A stretch of 64,000 nt of DNA. Source: Thaumatotibia leucotreta. Taxonomy: Eukaryota; Arthropoda; Insecta; Lepidoptera; Tortricidae. Of this stretch, positions 12,901 to 27,900 are shown piece after piece. Both the position numbers and the translations under genes were made by a program. Location of the stretch: positions 56,281 through 120,280 of the forward strand of contig JALPQI010001753.1 of the NCBI GenBank assembly GCA_025490895.1. The letters run 5' to 3'. How positions within the stretch are numbered: position 1 is the first letter of the stretch; every line of letters starts with the position of its first letter. The notes under the pieces were generated by a model, which was not told where the DNA came from, searched no databases, and saw nothing but the letters and a program-made list of their open reading frames with translations.

Positions 12901-15900
12901 CGTGTTCAGAACGATGACAATGAAGGCGACTGTACAACCAAACCAAGTACAGTAAGCGTTTGTGTCAAAAATGTAATTTGTGACAACTTATTCGCTCTTT
13001 AGACATTCACAATTTCACATATAGGTAGCATTTCTCGTCCGGCTAAACAGAGAATGCACACCTCGAAAGATGAGGTCGTGGGTTCAAATGCCACTTCGGC
13101 TCGGGCGTTGGTATACTTCCGTATTTTTTCTTTGGTACACGATATCTAAAAAATAGTAAGGCCATGATCACACGCTGCGATCGTGGCCACAAAAATGGGT
13201 TCGCCGAAAGACCAGCGTTGGCCTTCGGGTCGACATTATGCTGAGGCGAGTCCATTTCGTGGTATAATATTAAATGCTGAATTTGCCTGTTTTGTTTATA
13301 AATTATTTGTATTTATTTGTATTAGTAAAAAAAATAATGAAAACCGATTGTCAGTGTATGGCGTTTTTAATAACCGATTATAAACCGGTTTTCCCAAATG
13401 TTTCAAAACCGGTTTACATTCCCTATGGATAAAGTAAAGAGATGACAAATGAAGTTACTAATCCTCCAAATTGTGACATATTATTGCAAGCAATGACGCC
13501 TACGAACAAATTAAACATGGAAGCCGCACGTCATACTAAATTGCCTTTCAAAAACTGTTCTGAATTTTAATTGACAAGTGTCACCCCTTCTTCAATGCAT
13601 CATGCAAATGAATTTCAATATCAAATCTTAAACCGCCATTTAAAAATAGTTGTGATTGATCCGTCAAAGTTTTGATTGGCTTTATTCTATAAATATTTGT
13701 CAAAGATGTTGCGCCGAAATATGCGCGGTGTTAAGAAAAGCGCTATGTTCTGCCCATCTGGGCACAATTGAACAATTGGTTTTGGGGGCATTTTTGAGCT
13801 GGCGTTAGACGTCCATGTTATATATGGTCGCAGAATAACGCACATTTGTCCGATCTCTGCTGATAAAACATTTACTGTCTAAAGCAGGTATCGCTAGAGG
13901 GCGCCTCGCCGAACGTGAAGAAGGATCGCCGCAAGTTCGGTCTTCGCAAGAAGAAATCCAACAGCAAATGTGCTTCCGTCGAGCTCGCGCCGCCGCACGT
14001 AGACGCGTCGAGCTCGCATATGGTAAGATTCACGGCAATTAAGAGATATATATATGCAATGTGCCCATGAGGAAAGGGAAAACATTCAACAGCGGATTTC
14101 TGACCAAATTTGAAGTTAAAAATGTCATATGCAGTTTTCTGGTTTCAGTCTATTTTAAGAGAAAATTTGATTTTTTTCTTAAAACCGTTTTAGACCGATA
14201 CACTATAATAAACGCATTTTAGGAAACGATTTTGTCATCAAGTTGTCTTAGTCTTGTCACACTTAATTGACAGACATCAAATGAACAAAAATATCTTTAA
14301 TTACCTAGCAAAAGTAAAAAAAAAATTATAGTGAATTTTTTGCGATAGTTTGATTAATAAAATCCTTTTTTTGTGTATTTAAGGCATTCAAAACTTAAAA
14401 AAATATTTTTTTAACATTTTTTGCTTCTTTTAGTCTCAGGAATATGCTGTTAGAATTTTTTCCTTTCCTCGTGGGCACCTTGTATATTGCACTAGGGAAT
14501 GCACACTGGTTTATAGCCGGTTTTCTATAAATTTCGAAACCGGTTTGCATTGCCAAGCTTTTTACACACTGCAAGTTCGGTCTTCTCAAGAAGAAATCCA
14601 ACAGCAAATGTGCTTCCGTCGAGCTCATCCCGCCGCACGACACAAAAAAAAACGTACACTAAGGAATGTGTACCGGTTTTTTGTTTGTATATTTCGGTTT
14701 AGCCGGTTTTTTTTAAACAGGCCCTCTCCGCTCTCACGGCGCCTCCGTCGCCCGGCGGCGGCGCGTCTTCCATGCCGAACTCCGCCGCCAGCCTTCCTAT
14801 AGGTAAGATATTAAAACCCAATGGATTTCTCGACTTCTGTACTGAGTGGGCGCTAAATTATATTACGATGTTTAGATTTAGTTTAAGTGCTTGATAAAGC
14901 CTTTGTAAAAGCGACGGTTGCCGAATGACAAGCTTATTGAAGTTTCAAAATAATCGTACAGATGTAGTGAGAAATGACTTGCCTTCGGAAACGTTCGTCA
15001 ACGTCATGCTGTTTCAGTGTATCTCACTGAGACTGACAGTAATAGCTGTCATGCTACTTCAGTCAGACTCGGTGACACTGCCTGAAACAGCATGTGTTTA
15101 CGAACGTTTCCGAAGGCAAGTAATTTCTCACTACACCTGTACTCACATTTGTTTTGGATTTGTATTTGAAGGGTCCACGGAAAAAACATGTCCAAAGCTT
15201 AAAAAAATTAGGGCAAATTCACACCTTATTCTGTTTAAAGTAAGATAGTTTTTACTTTTGTAATTTGAACTAGACATGTTCTTTCCGTGGACCCATCATT
15301 TATTATCTAATCAGAATGTGATTTATACAGGGTGACTTCGGAGGCTTGACCGTATCTAGTATTTGAAGCAGGGATCGGATACCGGTTTTTTCTCCTTACA
15401 AAAGAACGGTTCGAATTCCGTTATTTTTCGTTCTTTGGTATATATATTTTTTTTTGTTAATGGGGTGGGGTAATTCAAAAATCAGAAATAAATAAAATGT
15501 TGAGTACCACATAAAGAACGCAAAACATTTCAAAATATTGAACTATTTAGAGTTTTTTCTCAAAAACCGGTTCCGATCCCTGATTTGAAGTTGTCTTCTA
15601 GAGAATTTAACGTAGGAAAATCATAAAAAGATTTTAGTCGTCTTCTGTCGCTTTTATATCCACAAAAACTAATACTCAATGTTCAGGGTTCTTTCATGGA
15701 TTTATGTTGCTAAATACCGTAAATTTGCATAGAAAATTAGCAGATGCATATCTGTACTGAAAAAACCCTGAAAGCTAAAGGTAATTTCATGAGAGTTGAG
15801 GTCATACATGTCAGGTGAATACAAAGGGAATTCGAATTAACGTTGTTTCGTATTAATAGCAAATCTAATTGCAAGATCAACCAAAAGGATTTCGCTTGAA

Positions 15901-18900
15901 TAATTTTGTTAATCATTCTATCAATAACTTTTTTGTAGTTCGTACTAAATGATAGGGAGTGCATATCTATTATCACTCATATTTAACGAGTTTAACGACA
16001 AACGGGTCTTAATCGCGTAAACTTACGTTTAATATTATTTTCGTTTCGGGCATGACATTATACACTTGGTCGCCGGCAGGTGTACCGTCATGCCCGAAAC
16101 GTCTGGATAATATGAAACGGAACTTAACGCGATTTAGATCCGTTTATCGGTAAAATATGAGTACAAACCTGTTTTAGGGTAGTTCTATGCGATTATTCTG
16201 TCGCACCAAACGAGTCATTACCTATCCCAAATTATTGACGAACTGCGTATAAATAGTGAAGTAATTTTCGGTTATCTTGTAGCAGACGCATGTTTGTTTG
16301 CTATCTGGCATAATAGTCTCGTTTCCTCTTTTAAAACGGAAAATAAAGTGGTGATGGTAATGTTCAATAAAAACGCGTAAATAAATCGCATAGAACCATC
16401 CTTTAATTTTTATGTGATTTCGTTTAATAACCGATTACGAACCGGTTTTTATACACAACGAAACCGGTATGCATTCCCTAATTGTGTGTACAACTTCACT
16501 TCAACTCTGGTGAAATTACTTAATTATAATAATAATTTAAATGTTAGACGTGGAAGTGGTAGCTGCTTCATAACGCTTTATTTGGTATTAAAGTATTTTT
16601 GTATTTGTTTGTAGTAAACACAAGTATAACTACAATCCCCGTCCCTAATCCAGTCCCGAAGAAATCACCCAAATTTCCTGTACAAAAGGCGCCTTAAGAT
16701 TTGTAACAAGTTTCGTTTTGTTTATTGTTTGTAACGAAAATCGTGTTGTTTATTGATAAATAAAAAAATTAGACTCAGTACGGAGTTTTGTTAGTAGGGT
16801 GAATCAACTTTTTTCTGTCTGTTATTACCATGGTTACGGTCGCCTGAGTCACGCTGGTTTTATGCATAATTATGATACTTAAACTATGCAAACATGCGTT
16901 TTTTTGGTGTTAATGAACCCTTTCCTTAATGGGCCATCTACAAACATGGACTATATGCGTGTTTGCATAAATTAAGTACCGTAAAACTACCCATCTATAG
17001 TCCAAAAGCGCCCAACTATAGTCCAAAAGTGCCCAACTATGGTCCAAAACTAAGTCAAATATCTTCGATTATATTATTTTATTATTGATATTATATTATT
17101 GACGCAGTTGTTACACAAAGTCTCCCCAAATGATTAAAAAACTTAGATAAAACCTAAATAAAATATTTCCATTGATGCTTAGTTACGATTTGAACGTGTG
17201 GATCATAGTTTAGTACTGGACTATAGTTGTATGGGTTTACGGTAGCATAATTTTGCATAAAACCAGCGTGATCAGGCGTGACAGATAAAAGTTGATTCAC
17301 CCAGTAAATAGAGTATTTTGAAATATGTCTTGTCAAGGATTCTACGAGATAGGTAAGTTCTCAAGTGCATGGTTTAAGATTGAACCTGAATGCACTTGAT
17401 TTGGACTTTGAATGTTCTATTTTTCATGCTTACAACAGCCACTATCAGATATATCAGAACGGCTATAGTGGTCAAAAACATCTGAACATGCTCTCTCAAA
17501 AAATATGGTCTGCCACTTTTCGACTATAATTAGTAATAAATTCAAAAGCTGTAGACCACATTTTATGGTGTTTGAGTGATGACATGGGTTTAAGTTCAGA
17601 ATTCCTTTCCCAAAATGTAAAAACTATTTTGGCTATATTGAGTACTATTTGCTTAAATACAGATTTACTGAAGTACAAATTATTTAAATATACGCGTTGA
17701 GTTAGTATGGCGATTTCCAAAAAGTTGTCTTACGCTTCTCACTTACTCACCTAGGAAAATATTACTTCAAAATTGACACTTTTCAAAAATGTACACGTTT
17801 AACATTTTTGGAAAGCATGCTTTTCGATTATGTTGGTTATGTGTGATATTGTTCTTTTGGGAAAGTGAATAGTTTTTATTTAAGCCCATTAAAAGATGGG
17901 CATGACAAGCTAATCTCATAAAATGAATGGCTTGGCTACTATCACGTTAGGTAAAACAAATCATTTTCAGAATTTTTAATGCTAGGAGCTAGCACAATAT
18001 GAACAAATAAAACATGGAAATGTGACGCCATACAAAAGTGCCTTTCAAAAACGTTATGAAGTTAACAAGTGACATAATGCCTTTCTATAGTTTCTATAGT
18101 AACTTAACCCGCTTTTTGAAAATAGTGTAATTGGTCATTGAAAGTTTTGATTGGCTATATTCTATTTGAATTTCTCAAAGATGTTAAACGGACATGCGCA
18201 GTGTTATGTATGAAAAGCGCTATGTCCTGCCTACCACGGAAAAATTCACGATCGTTTTTGGGGGTACGTTATATGGTCGCAGACTTTGAGCATCGCATAT
18301 CTAAGCTTTGTGTGAACCATGTCATGCGCTCCCAGTGAAAACATATGCTCAATTCCACCAACTCTAATGTACTTTTCTGTTAACTTACAGCGTTTCTTTC
18401 AACATTTCTGGCCTCTACTTTAGTTCGTAAGACCTTTTTATTTTTATTTTCACCCCTTTTTTAATCCTTTTACACTTCTGGGTGAATATCTGAGCGTTTC
18501 ATCCGCCTAATTTCGGTGGCATAATTTTTGCTGAAGTTTCTAAACGTTTCAATGTTATACTTCGTCATTCGTAAAAGGTACCGTGCCTCCTTCAAATGAC
18601 AAAGTAGCACATTGTAACGAATAGAAACTTCGGCAAAAATGATGCCACCAAAATTAGGCGGCTGAATAACGCTCAGATTTTCACCCTTCTCTACCATTGT
18701 AAATTTTTGCGCCAAAATCATAAATAGTATTTTGTGTGGACAATCAACTGTAGACATTGGCATAAAATAGTTTAAGCTAATTCATATACAGGGTGTTTCA
18801 CCAGCTAAAAAAGGCATCAGACATCCAATATGTAGAAGTCATATCGTCGGGGATAGTGCAATTCCGCGTAACTACCAAAACAGATATCAAACAATTGACA

Positions 18901-21900
18901 CTCAAATTGATAATAATTGAATTTGTTAGTTACGCGGTATTCCACTATCCCCGATGATATCGAACAACTAAGGTTTCAACGCCAAAATCACAAAATACTG
19001 ATTCATACATTTTGGTTGTGTGATTTTGACATCATTATGGAAGTGGTTTTTTTCTCGATTTCGGATTTGGATTTTAGTAAAATTTCCTCAATATGACTTA
19101 TACCTTTGAGGCTTTGAGGTTATAAGTGGCTGGTGAAACGTACTCTATATATACACAGTGAAAAACAACTGTCTTCAGTGTGATTATATGAAAAAAGTTT
19201 GATTACTTGTGTTGCTCATTCATACAAAATATTAGTTATAAATTATAGTATAGTACACAAGCTCGCTACATCAGTTTGCTTCAGCAAAAGGGTTCCAATG
19301 TACGTATAATCCGAGACATACTACATTATATTCATTCTCGTATGCTCTTCTGGTCTTAGATTGTTTTTTGAACGAAATATAAAAACGCTAAAAACTCTAC
19401 CTTCAAAAACATGTCTATAGGTTTTTTTTTAACTACGGCGTTATCAGACGTAAAATATACGCATTATATCTTTTTTTAATTGGTCGAAGAAATTAAGTGA
19501 AAATACAATCTAATGAGAAAATATTGTATTTTAACTCAATTTCTTCGAACAATTAAAAAAAGATACAATACGTAGGACTCAATCTATCTTGTAAATTTGT
19601 TTAAAATTTGAAACCACCATGCAGAGTTGGTCAAAAAGTAATTATGTATTACTTTTAAAAATTACATTTATATGTATACTACCTAGATTACAAAGAGGTA
19701 GGCTAGGTAGATAATCATTTAATAAATTTTAGTCTTTCTTTTCTAGATTCTTAGTATAGTTATATACAAAATGATGAAAATAGGAATACATCTATTGTAG
19801 TCAACTGTACTGCGATTTATTATTCAAAAGATGAATGCTGAGATGATATCATGACGTCCTTGATCGTGTGATCTAAAACACGCGCATTATCTACTGATAA
19901 CTGATAACGTATAGATCTCTCATTTTCGAGTTTGTTCCTTAAATGATGTAAGCATCTCGATATTCGTGAACACAAACGTCTTTTTTTTACAGATCGCGCT
20001 CCGTGCTATCTTATATTAGGTGACTTCAAAAACGTGATACATGATACTAAAACATGAGTCAGTTAATGATTTTTTAAATACTTTTACTATATGGAGTCAA
20101 CTGCGTAAACTTAGCAAAAACTACTCGTCCATACATTTTGGATTTTTTTTGCTTTGACTCCATTTCTGACTACTCTTTTGTGCGCTTTGAAAGTTGATCC
20201 AATTTCTGAAAATATTACTTAATATAATTATTATGAATCCAGATTTAATTAACTTGTATAACGTTTTGAAGTTCGCCTGTATAAGGTGGAAGTACTAGTA
20301 CCCGACGCTGTACCAATACTCGTCATTATAGCTTGAGTTGCCATCGATAAGATAAAATCAACTATTAGGGCATTTAAACGATGATTAATGTATGTACCTT
20401 TAATACTTCATATCCCAACTTTGAAATAATTAGCTTATATCTAAAGTATTTGCATAATTCTAAGACAGGCTGACGTATATTAGGACTGAGTGTTAATATT
20501 TCCAATGTCCCAATATGTCACATTGAAATTTGTACTGAAGTGCCAGCTAATGGGACTGCCAGCAAAAGCACCTGACGCAAACTCATAATGGAGTTGACTA
20601 AGAAAATTTGCAATTTTGAGAAATTTTGGTATTGTCACCCTGTAAAATAAATACTATTTAACAAAACTAACAAACTCCTCTCCCAAAACACATGACAATA
20701 CTTGATGTCGATTTATATATGAGCAAAATATCGTGATTCAAATAAACATTCTCTGTTGACATGTTGCGCACTAGTACTTCCTTAGATTATTTTTATTATA
20801 TTAGGTCGAATAGGTCATATCACAGTCGACTACCAATGTTACTTGTTTTTTTTTTAGTCTGTGCAGAAATTAAATGCGTTTAGCAGCTAGGCACATCCAT
20901 ATACATTACATGCCTTCTCTTTCCGAACTCTACAATCTCTACATATGTTTTTTTTATTATAGAAATCGGATAATCTCAGATTTCGTATTCTTTTACACAA
21001 ACAAAACACAGTGCAATACATTATCTCTCTTAAATCCGCTTTTATGATTTATGCTCTATTTAAACGCTTTAAAGTCTAAATTGCAATAGATATAGAAGAT
21101 TTAATTTATATCAGTTCTTCCTATCTTTTATTCGATGTTTTGCCTCAGCGCGTACCGGTAGTGAAGTTTCTTTCCGTATTTCTAAAATGAAGTGTCTGTG
21201 AATTTTAAATTGATCTTTGAATTATAGTGAATAGAACTATGTCTAGTGACAGCGGTGGTGTTGGTTACATAATTCCTGTAGCGAAATTATTGTGCCAGTA
21301 TATATTCGAGTTTTTAAAGGAATGCGAAGAACAAAATATGAGTGAGTTACTTGTACTGAGAAATGAGAATTATTGTGATTGTCCTGAGGGATTTAATGTC
21401 ATGAGATTTTGTTATACAAATCGACCTATTCCCACGGTAAGCTCAGTTAAGGGCTACCAAGCGACGATATATGTAATAGATAAATACATATAGATACTTA
21501 AATACATAGAGATTATATAAATGCAGGTTTCTACAACGTACTCAGTAATAATTCAAGTTATGTAAGATTTATACATTTCGAGGGCATCCTCTAATCTGGC
21601 TATAAGACATCATTTTTGGAAGTATTTATCTAGTTTCGAATAATTACAAAAGTCATAGCAGCCTAACAAAATCGCCACACAAAAGTATAAGTTTATTAAG
21701 TATTACTAATATTAACACGTTCGCCTCCGGTACTGTTTCACTAAGTGCTTATACTATGCCGATCGAAATTATCTGATAGAAATCCTATGCCAGTGACACG
21801 CATGTGTGACCGAAAAGATTGTACTCCTATGCCGGCGACACAGCATTGTGTCAAAAACGTTCGTATGTCTATGCCACTGGCATGGGAGTGAGAACTTGAT

Positions 21901-24900
21901 TAATGCTAGCGGCATAAGAATAATATTACTCTTGATCACGTATGTGTGTCACTGGCATAGGAGTACAGTTTTTTCGGTCACATATGCGTGTCACCGGCGT
22001 CGAACGTGTTAAAGCAAATGCCTTGGCACATTGTGGTGGCTTAAGATGGTCACACGTTTATCGTTCATCGTGCTACTTGTCACTTTCACACATCTTAGAA
22101 CCTGACGGCAACAACGATAAACGATTAAACACCTTAATATTTGTCCTCTTCCCTATTATCAATGTGTCTAAAAGATAGAAAGGGTTAAACAATACTTTGT
22201 CAGCCTCCGTAGCCTAGTTGGTAGTGACCCTGCCTACGAAGCTGGAGGTTCCGGGTTCGGATCCCGGCGAGGGCATTATTTATGTATTTATTTATCACAA
22301 ATACATGTTCCTTGGTCATGGCTGTCTATGTATTTAAGTATCTGTATGTATCTATCTATTATATATATCGTCGCCTGGTACCCACATCACAAGCCTTAAT
22401 TGAGCTTACCGTGGGACTAGGTCGATTTGTGTAAGATGTCCCAAGAATTTATTTTTTAGATATTTATTTAATATTTGTCCTTTTCGCTCTTATCAATGTG
22501 TCTAAAAGATAGAAAGGTCAAAGAATACTTAGCGGCTTGTTCAGTCAGGAGTTTATGAATAAGTCGTTAATTCTTCAATGAAACTAGCTGAAGATCGTGG
22601 TGCGATTAATTGGTAACATCTAGGTCATCGGTGTTCCATTGCGGCCGCTACCCTGACCTCCCGGCATTGCGTGCAAGGTACTTCATAATGGACACGTAGT
22701 GTACACAACACATTCAACTCAGTCGTTTATGTACCTTATCTCCTAGTATCGGAGTTTTCATAGCACGATCAAGATGTAAGGCTAAAGCAATGTGTGGAGT
22801 AGATGTTAATTTTTTTTTTAATATACACGTTTTTATGAATGAAAATAAAAAAGTTTGTATTACAAATCAACCTTAACATTAATGTAAAATTAAAGGTAGA
22901 ATAGTCTATTATCTAGTTACTTACTTACTTAAAACGATCAATTTTAGAATTATAACTAACGTGAGACTCAAACATATTAATAGTAGATTGTGAACCAAGG
23001 GTGGAAAGGCACCCATTACCGACGTGGTAGTTTGCCTGTAGAAATGGGTGCCTTTCACCCGAGTTAAACACTCTACTTTTCATTACGAATGAGAGGAAAG
23101 TGAAAACATAAAAGTATTAATTGAATGTAATAGTTACAAGTAAGAATTTATTTTGAAGTATAAATTCATATACTTATGGCAGTATAACATTATTCCGTCG
23201 CTTACCTACGCGTATTAAAATTAAAAAAAAAAAACTTGATAGGTTTGTTCCTCTTAGACACCGTTATATAAAACCAAAACACTTAAAGGAGGGTGGGCAA
23301 ATTGGCCTATTAACCAATAACGACAAACGGTATGCCTCTGGATAGCTTATGTTAAGCTCCGTAACATTTACTATGGCAGGAACTTCCAAATATGTGTGTG
23401 AAGAAACCTAATAGCACTTAAAAACTGAGAGTTACAGAGTATTTAAGTATCGCAAGTGTTCGTGATTGACAGTTAGTGACCGTCATAATTACTCGTTCCT
23501 AATAAGTCATAAATGAGACAAGTGTTTAATTTCCGCAAATATATCGTAGTTTCGTAAGATACTCTGTTTATGTACATAGAAATACATTTAAGGTTCATTG
23601 TATGTTGTCCACATAATATTCAAAGGTGAATATTACGAAATAAATGTCTCTTTGGTAAATGATTGTTTTAGCTATAACTTTTTTCTCACAGCTGTTAGAC
23701 TGCCTCTGCCTAAACAAAAATTGTAGAGTACAAAACAACCTTTCCAAAAATATATAGTTTGTTGTTATTGGTTATTAGGCCAGGGTCAATACAATTTTGC
23801 CCATCCTCCTTTTAAACGAAAAAATAAAATAATTTAATGAATTGACATATTTAACTTACGATTATCGCTACAAAAAAAAAATAGAAACCAAGAACTTATC
23901 TTCGAATTTGTTTCGAAATAAGAGTACCTATTGTTGGCACTTTGTTCGGCTTGGTGCTTACAATTTTACAAGGCGAGCACTAATAGGAACATATCTTTTT
24001 GCAACCCAAGGGCCGAGATGCATCGTTTTCCACCCGTATCATAGATAAACAACAACGCGAGGATGAGTATGACTAGATTTTTAAACCTAACATCGACTGA
24101 TTTTAGTCCAAACTTGCTATGAGAACTCCGATACCTCTCTTTGAGATAAGTTTAATAAATATCAATATAATTAAATGGTTAAACTCACGTGTATTGAGTC
24201 ACTACGCGGGTGTTTCTATGACTAAATACATGGGAGTTAAACCGTTTAATAATATAGGTTTATAAATAATCAGATAACCGACGTAGCACTAGTATAGCTT
24301 CGATTATAGGCAAAAGATGTAGATAATTTTAGATTGCGGTCTGAATAACCTGTACTTCATATAGCAATTTATTTAAATAATTATGAGAATAGTTCACATT
24401 TTTCATGTTTTCCCAAACTGTTCAATTTAGCAAGCATTTCTTTTAAACAACTTTTAAAATATGGAAAACTTGCATTTTGGGAAAGCATTATTCGTTTCTC
24501 GAAATAGTGGTTGTTCTAAATCAAAAGCATTATGGTAGAGTCTGTGATGAAATAGAAGGCGTTATATATTTTCACAAGCCTTCTCTTTCGGAAACAACTC
24601 TAACTTGCTTCTTATGATAATTTAGAATATTAATAGAAATCATCAATGAGGACTATGGCTTTGATATTTCTGTTTTCGGTTGTAAATTTATGATACTTTT
24701 TATAATAATAGGGCGAAAATAGCGTACTATAATAATTTACTACTAATGTAGGCACAGTATTCTATAAATCACTCGAAAATGTATTACAAATATTTATAAA
24801 TGTACCAATTATAGCACTGCTGCATAAATTACTATTATACGTACTTTTTATTTATTCAGTTTATTGTAAATATCTACCAATCATTGATGACCATTTCATT

Positions 24901-27900
24901 TGACCCTGCATGACTTCTTTTGCTGATTTGCGTCATTAGTATAGTTTTTTTTCTTATTTTTCCTATTTAGCTATTTTAGTTCCCGGTAAAATATTATTTG
25001 TTATAGAGAAATTGTAAGTAGTTAAAAAATAACCTAGGGTTTAGTTTATTCATTGGTTTGCTTGATATAATTACCATCGTCAATATTGATGTAATGACCT
25101 AAAAGCTTAGCTTGTCTTCTACATTGTTTACAATTAGCTACATTGATAAAAAATATAAATCTAATTCCTAGATAAACGTACCATTGTCTTATTTCATAAT
25201 AATTTCTGAATATTTTAAAATTAATTTTGTGTAAATAATACCAATTTTCTCAGTTGTAGAAAATTAGGTACATATTTCACAAAGTGTAAAACATTCTTTA
25301 ACGTAGGTACTTACATTTTGGATAAGCATTCATATAGAGAAAACTGGAATTTTTTTTCCGAATAAGGCTGCTATATCTCGCTTTATATTGTAGAAAAGAT
25401 GATAGCTAAAATATAAAATAAATAATAATACTAAGGAAGTTTTCTGCTTCAGAAACATATTTAAAAAAAAATCTAGTTAGTCGTAATCCATTACAAAAAC
25501 AAAAAACTTTTTGTACCTCACGCCTACTGAGCGCCGCATGGGGCATGTTGCATAACAAATTACAACTAATATTACAAGCTGTTTCTAGTAAGAGAGATAG
25601 AAAAGAAACTTCTGCTTGTAATATTAGTAATTTGTTATGCAATAGGCCCCTGGCTGCAAAAATAATATCGGAAACCCTCATCATCATACGATAATGAGGG
25701 TTTCCGATATTTTTTCTGTGACTATCCTACGTGTTATTCGATATAACACGTAGGATATTCACAAGTGCTATACGGCGAAGATAAACATCGTGAGGAAACC
25801 TGCATCCATCAGAGAAAAAAATCAAGGATGTATGTGAAGTCCCCAACAATAGGGATGATGACTGTAGTTAAAATAAATTATTTAACGAAATTATTACTAA
25901 GATGTAGATTGCAGTCATTTTTATACAGAATTTATATTTAATAAATTGAAAAGAACTTAAAAGAGTAGGTCATTTGGCAATACTCAAACGTGACGTCACT
26001 TTTGTGTATTTCATATAAAATTCCATAGTGGTGATCGTTTTGACAGTTCGAAAAAGGATGCTGATTTGACTTGCCTGTCATCATGCCTATTGACCAGCGT
26101 TGGGAGCACGCAAAATAGGCACGTTTGATGTCGAGTTGCGGAAATATGGCCAGAATACAATACAAACACGTATGATATTTACTGACTAATCTTCTTGTAG
26201 CCTGCGCAGCGGCGCGCCCGCAGTCCCTCCCGGGGGCCGAAGCCCTGACCGTGGGCGCCGGCGCCGGCGGAGGCCCGGCGTCCATCACCAGTCTCACGCC
26301 CGACCATCAGTTGCGGGAGGACTTCACGATACTCGCTAAGGATCTGGTCACCAATTTGAAGACCGTCGTGTCTACCCTGGTAAGTGTTACACGGCTTATG
26401 TAGGTATACAGGACAGATATCGCATAGCAAAAGTTGCTTTTGAGATATTAAATCAGTAAACTGAATAACGGTTAATAATATCATGTGAAGGATTTAATAT
26501 TGGCAGTATTTTAAATTTAATTAGAAATTTAAATGGAATGCTCCTACCGGCTACCCTAGGGCTGGCTCGTTCCAAAGAGAATAAAATCACTACGTTTTAA
26601 GAGACGGCACTCTCGAACAAGCCTAAAACCGAATTATGAAAGTATTTTGTGCCAACATACACAATACAATGTCAATACTACCAACTTAAAAAAGCAACAC
26701 TAGAGCTCGACACTCACTACACTTACTGTTTATCGATATCGATAAAAGTGCAATAATTTTGCTGCACCTACCGTAATACTGAATTTATATTACCATAGAA
26801 TAATGAAAGGGTAAAATAAAATAAGGCTATGACACAATATTTATTATTATTTATTTATTTAATATAACACAAAAATATTTTTATTGTATAGGTATTTTTA
26901 GTTAGTAGGTTATGGGCCCAATCGTAAATATTATACTATGGAGTGGCGATTTTGTTTTTCAGGAGTCTATAAGCAATGTAACCACTTAAATATACAATGG
27001 GTTGATTTTCAATTCCTGTTAAATCTATTTCGAATTGCTTCTCAAAATCGTTTCCATTAATTAAAAGGTGATACTCTCTTCTGTATTCGTTCTCCGTTCG
27101 ATCCTCTTCTTCGATAATATACATCTGAAATAAAGCGATTATCGATAAATTTGTTGCACTCTATTTGTGCATTAGCTTGCCTTATTTAGACGTTTGCCAT
27201 TTAAATTATTTCTTATTTCATTAGTAACTGTTATCGTTTGCAGTTAAAAATTATATATTCAATTATGAAATGATAAAATAATTTGCTACTAATATAAAAT
27301 AATTTGATACGGACCTGCCTGGATCAAGAGGAAATGTTGGCAAAAATACGCCAGAAGTTCGTTTTAATCCACGCCGAACACCACACACTTCATTGATTTG
27401 CCCCCCATTTAGACCAAACATTTAAATATTTTGTATAAAACACAATAAAAACATGAACTCGGGATCCGCTTTCACAATAAACAATTACGACGGTACGTTT
27501 CTGACACTGACGTTTTACCTATTTAGGTGGTAAATAAAAGTATAATACGTCTAAGTTTGAAGGCCAGTATGATTATGTACTAATAAAATGCAACAGTAGG
27601 CATTTTAATTCTATAAGATTATTTTTATATCTCAATGTTGGTACCAAATGCTTTCATAATTTACCATAGTATGAAGTGTCGAGGGGCTGGCTCGTTCCTC
27701 GCTCAACGTATAGACATTGCCATTCAGCGAGGTAACACAGCCAGCCTTATGGCCACTTTACTAAATGGGAGTGGCATTGAGGATATCTGTAAATATAGTT
27801 TAGGCCCTTTAGTTCAAGGTAGTTTTACAAATTATATTATCTTTATAGTTGGTACTTTGAAATGTATAGTTATTTTCATCTCGCTAAAAAAATACAACAA

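Noticed and set aside
14925..15248. 107-codon plus-strand gene
   Set aside because: It spans a palindromic MITE and a second MITE; translation of the palindrome explains the open frame.
18470..18763. 97-codon minus-strand gene
   Set aside because: The frame runs through both arms of an inverted-repeat element, with no homology or splice context.
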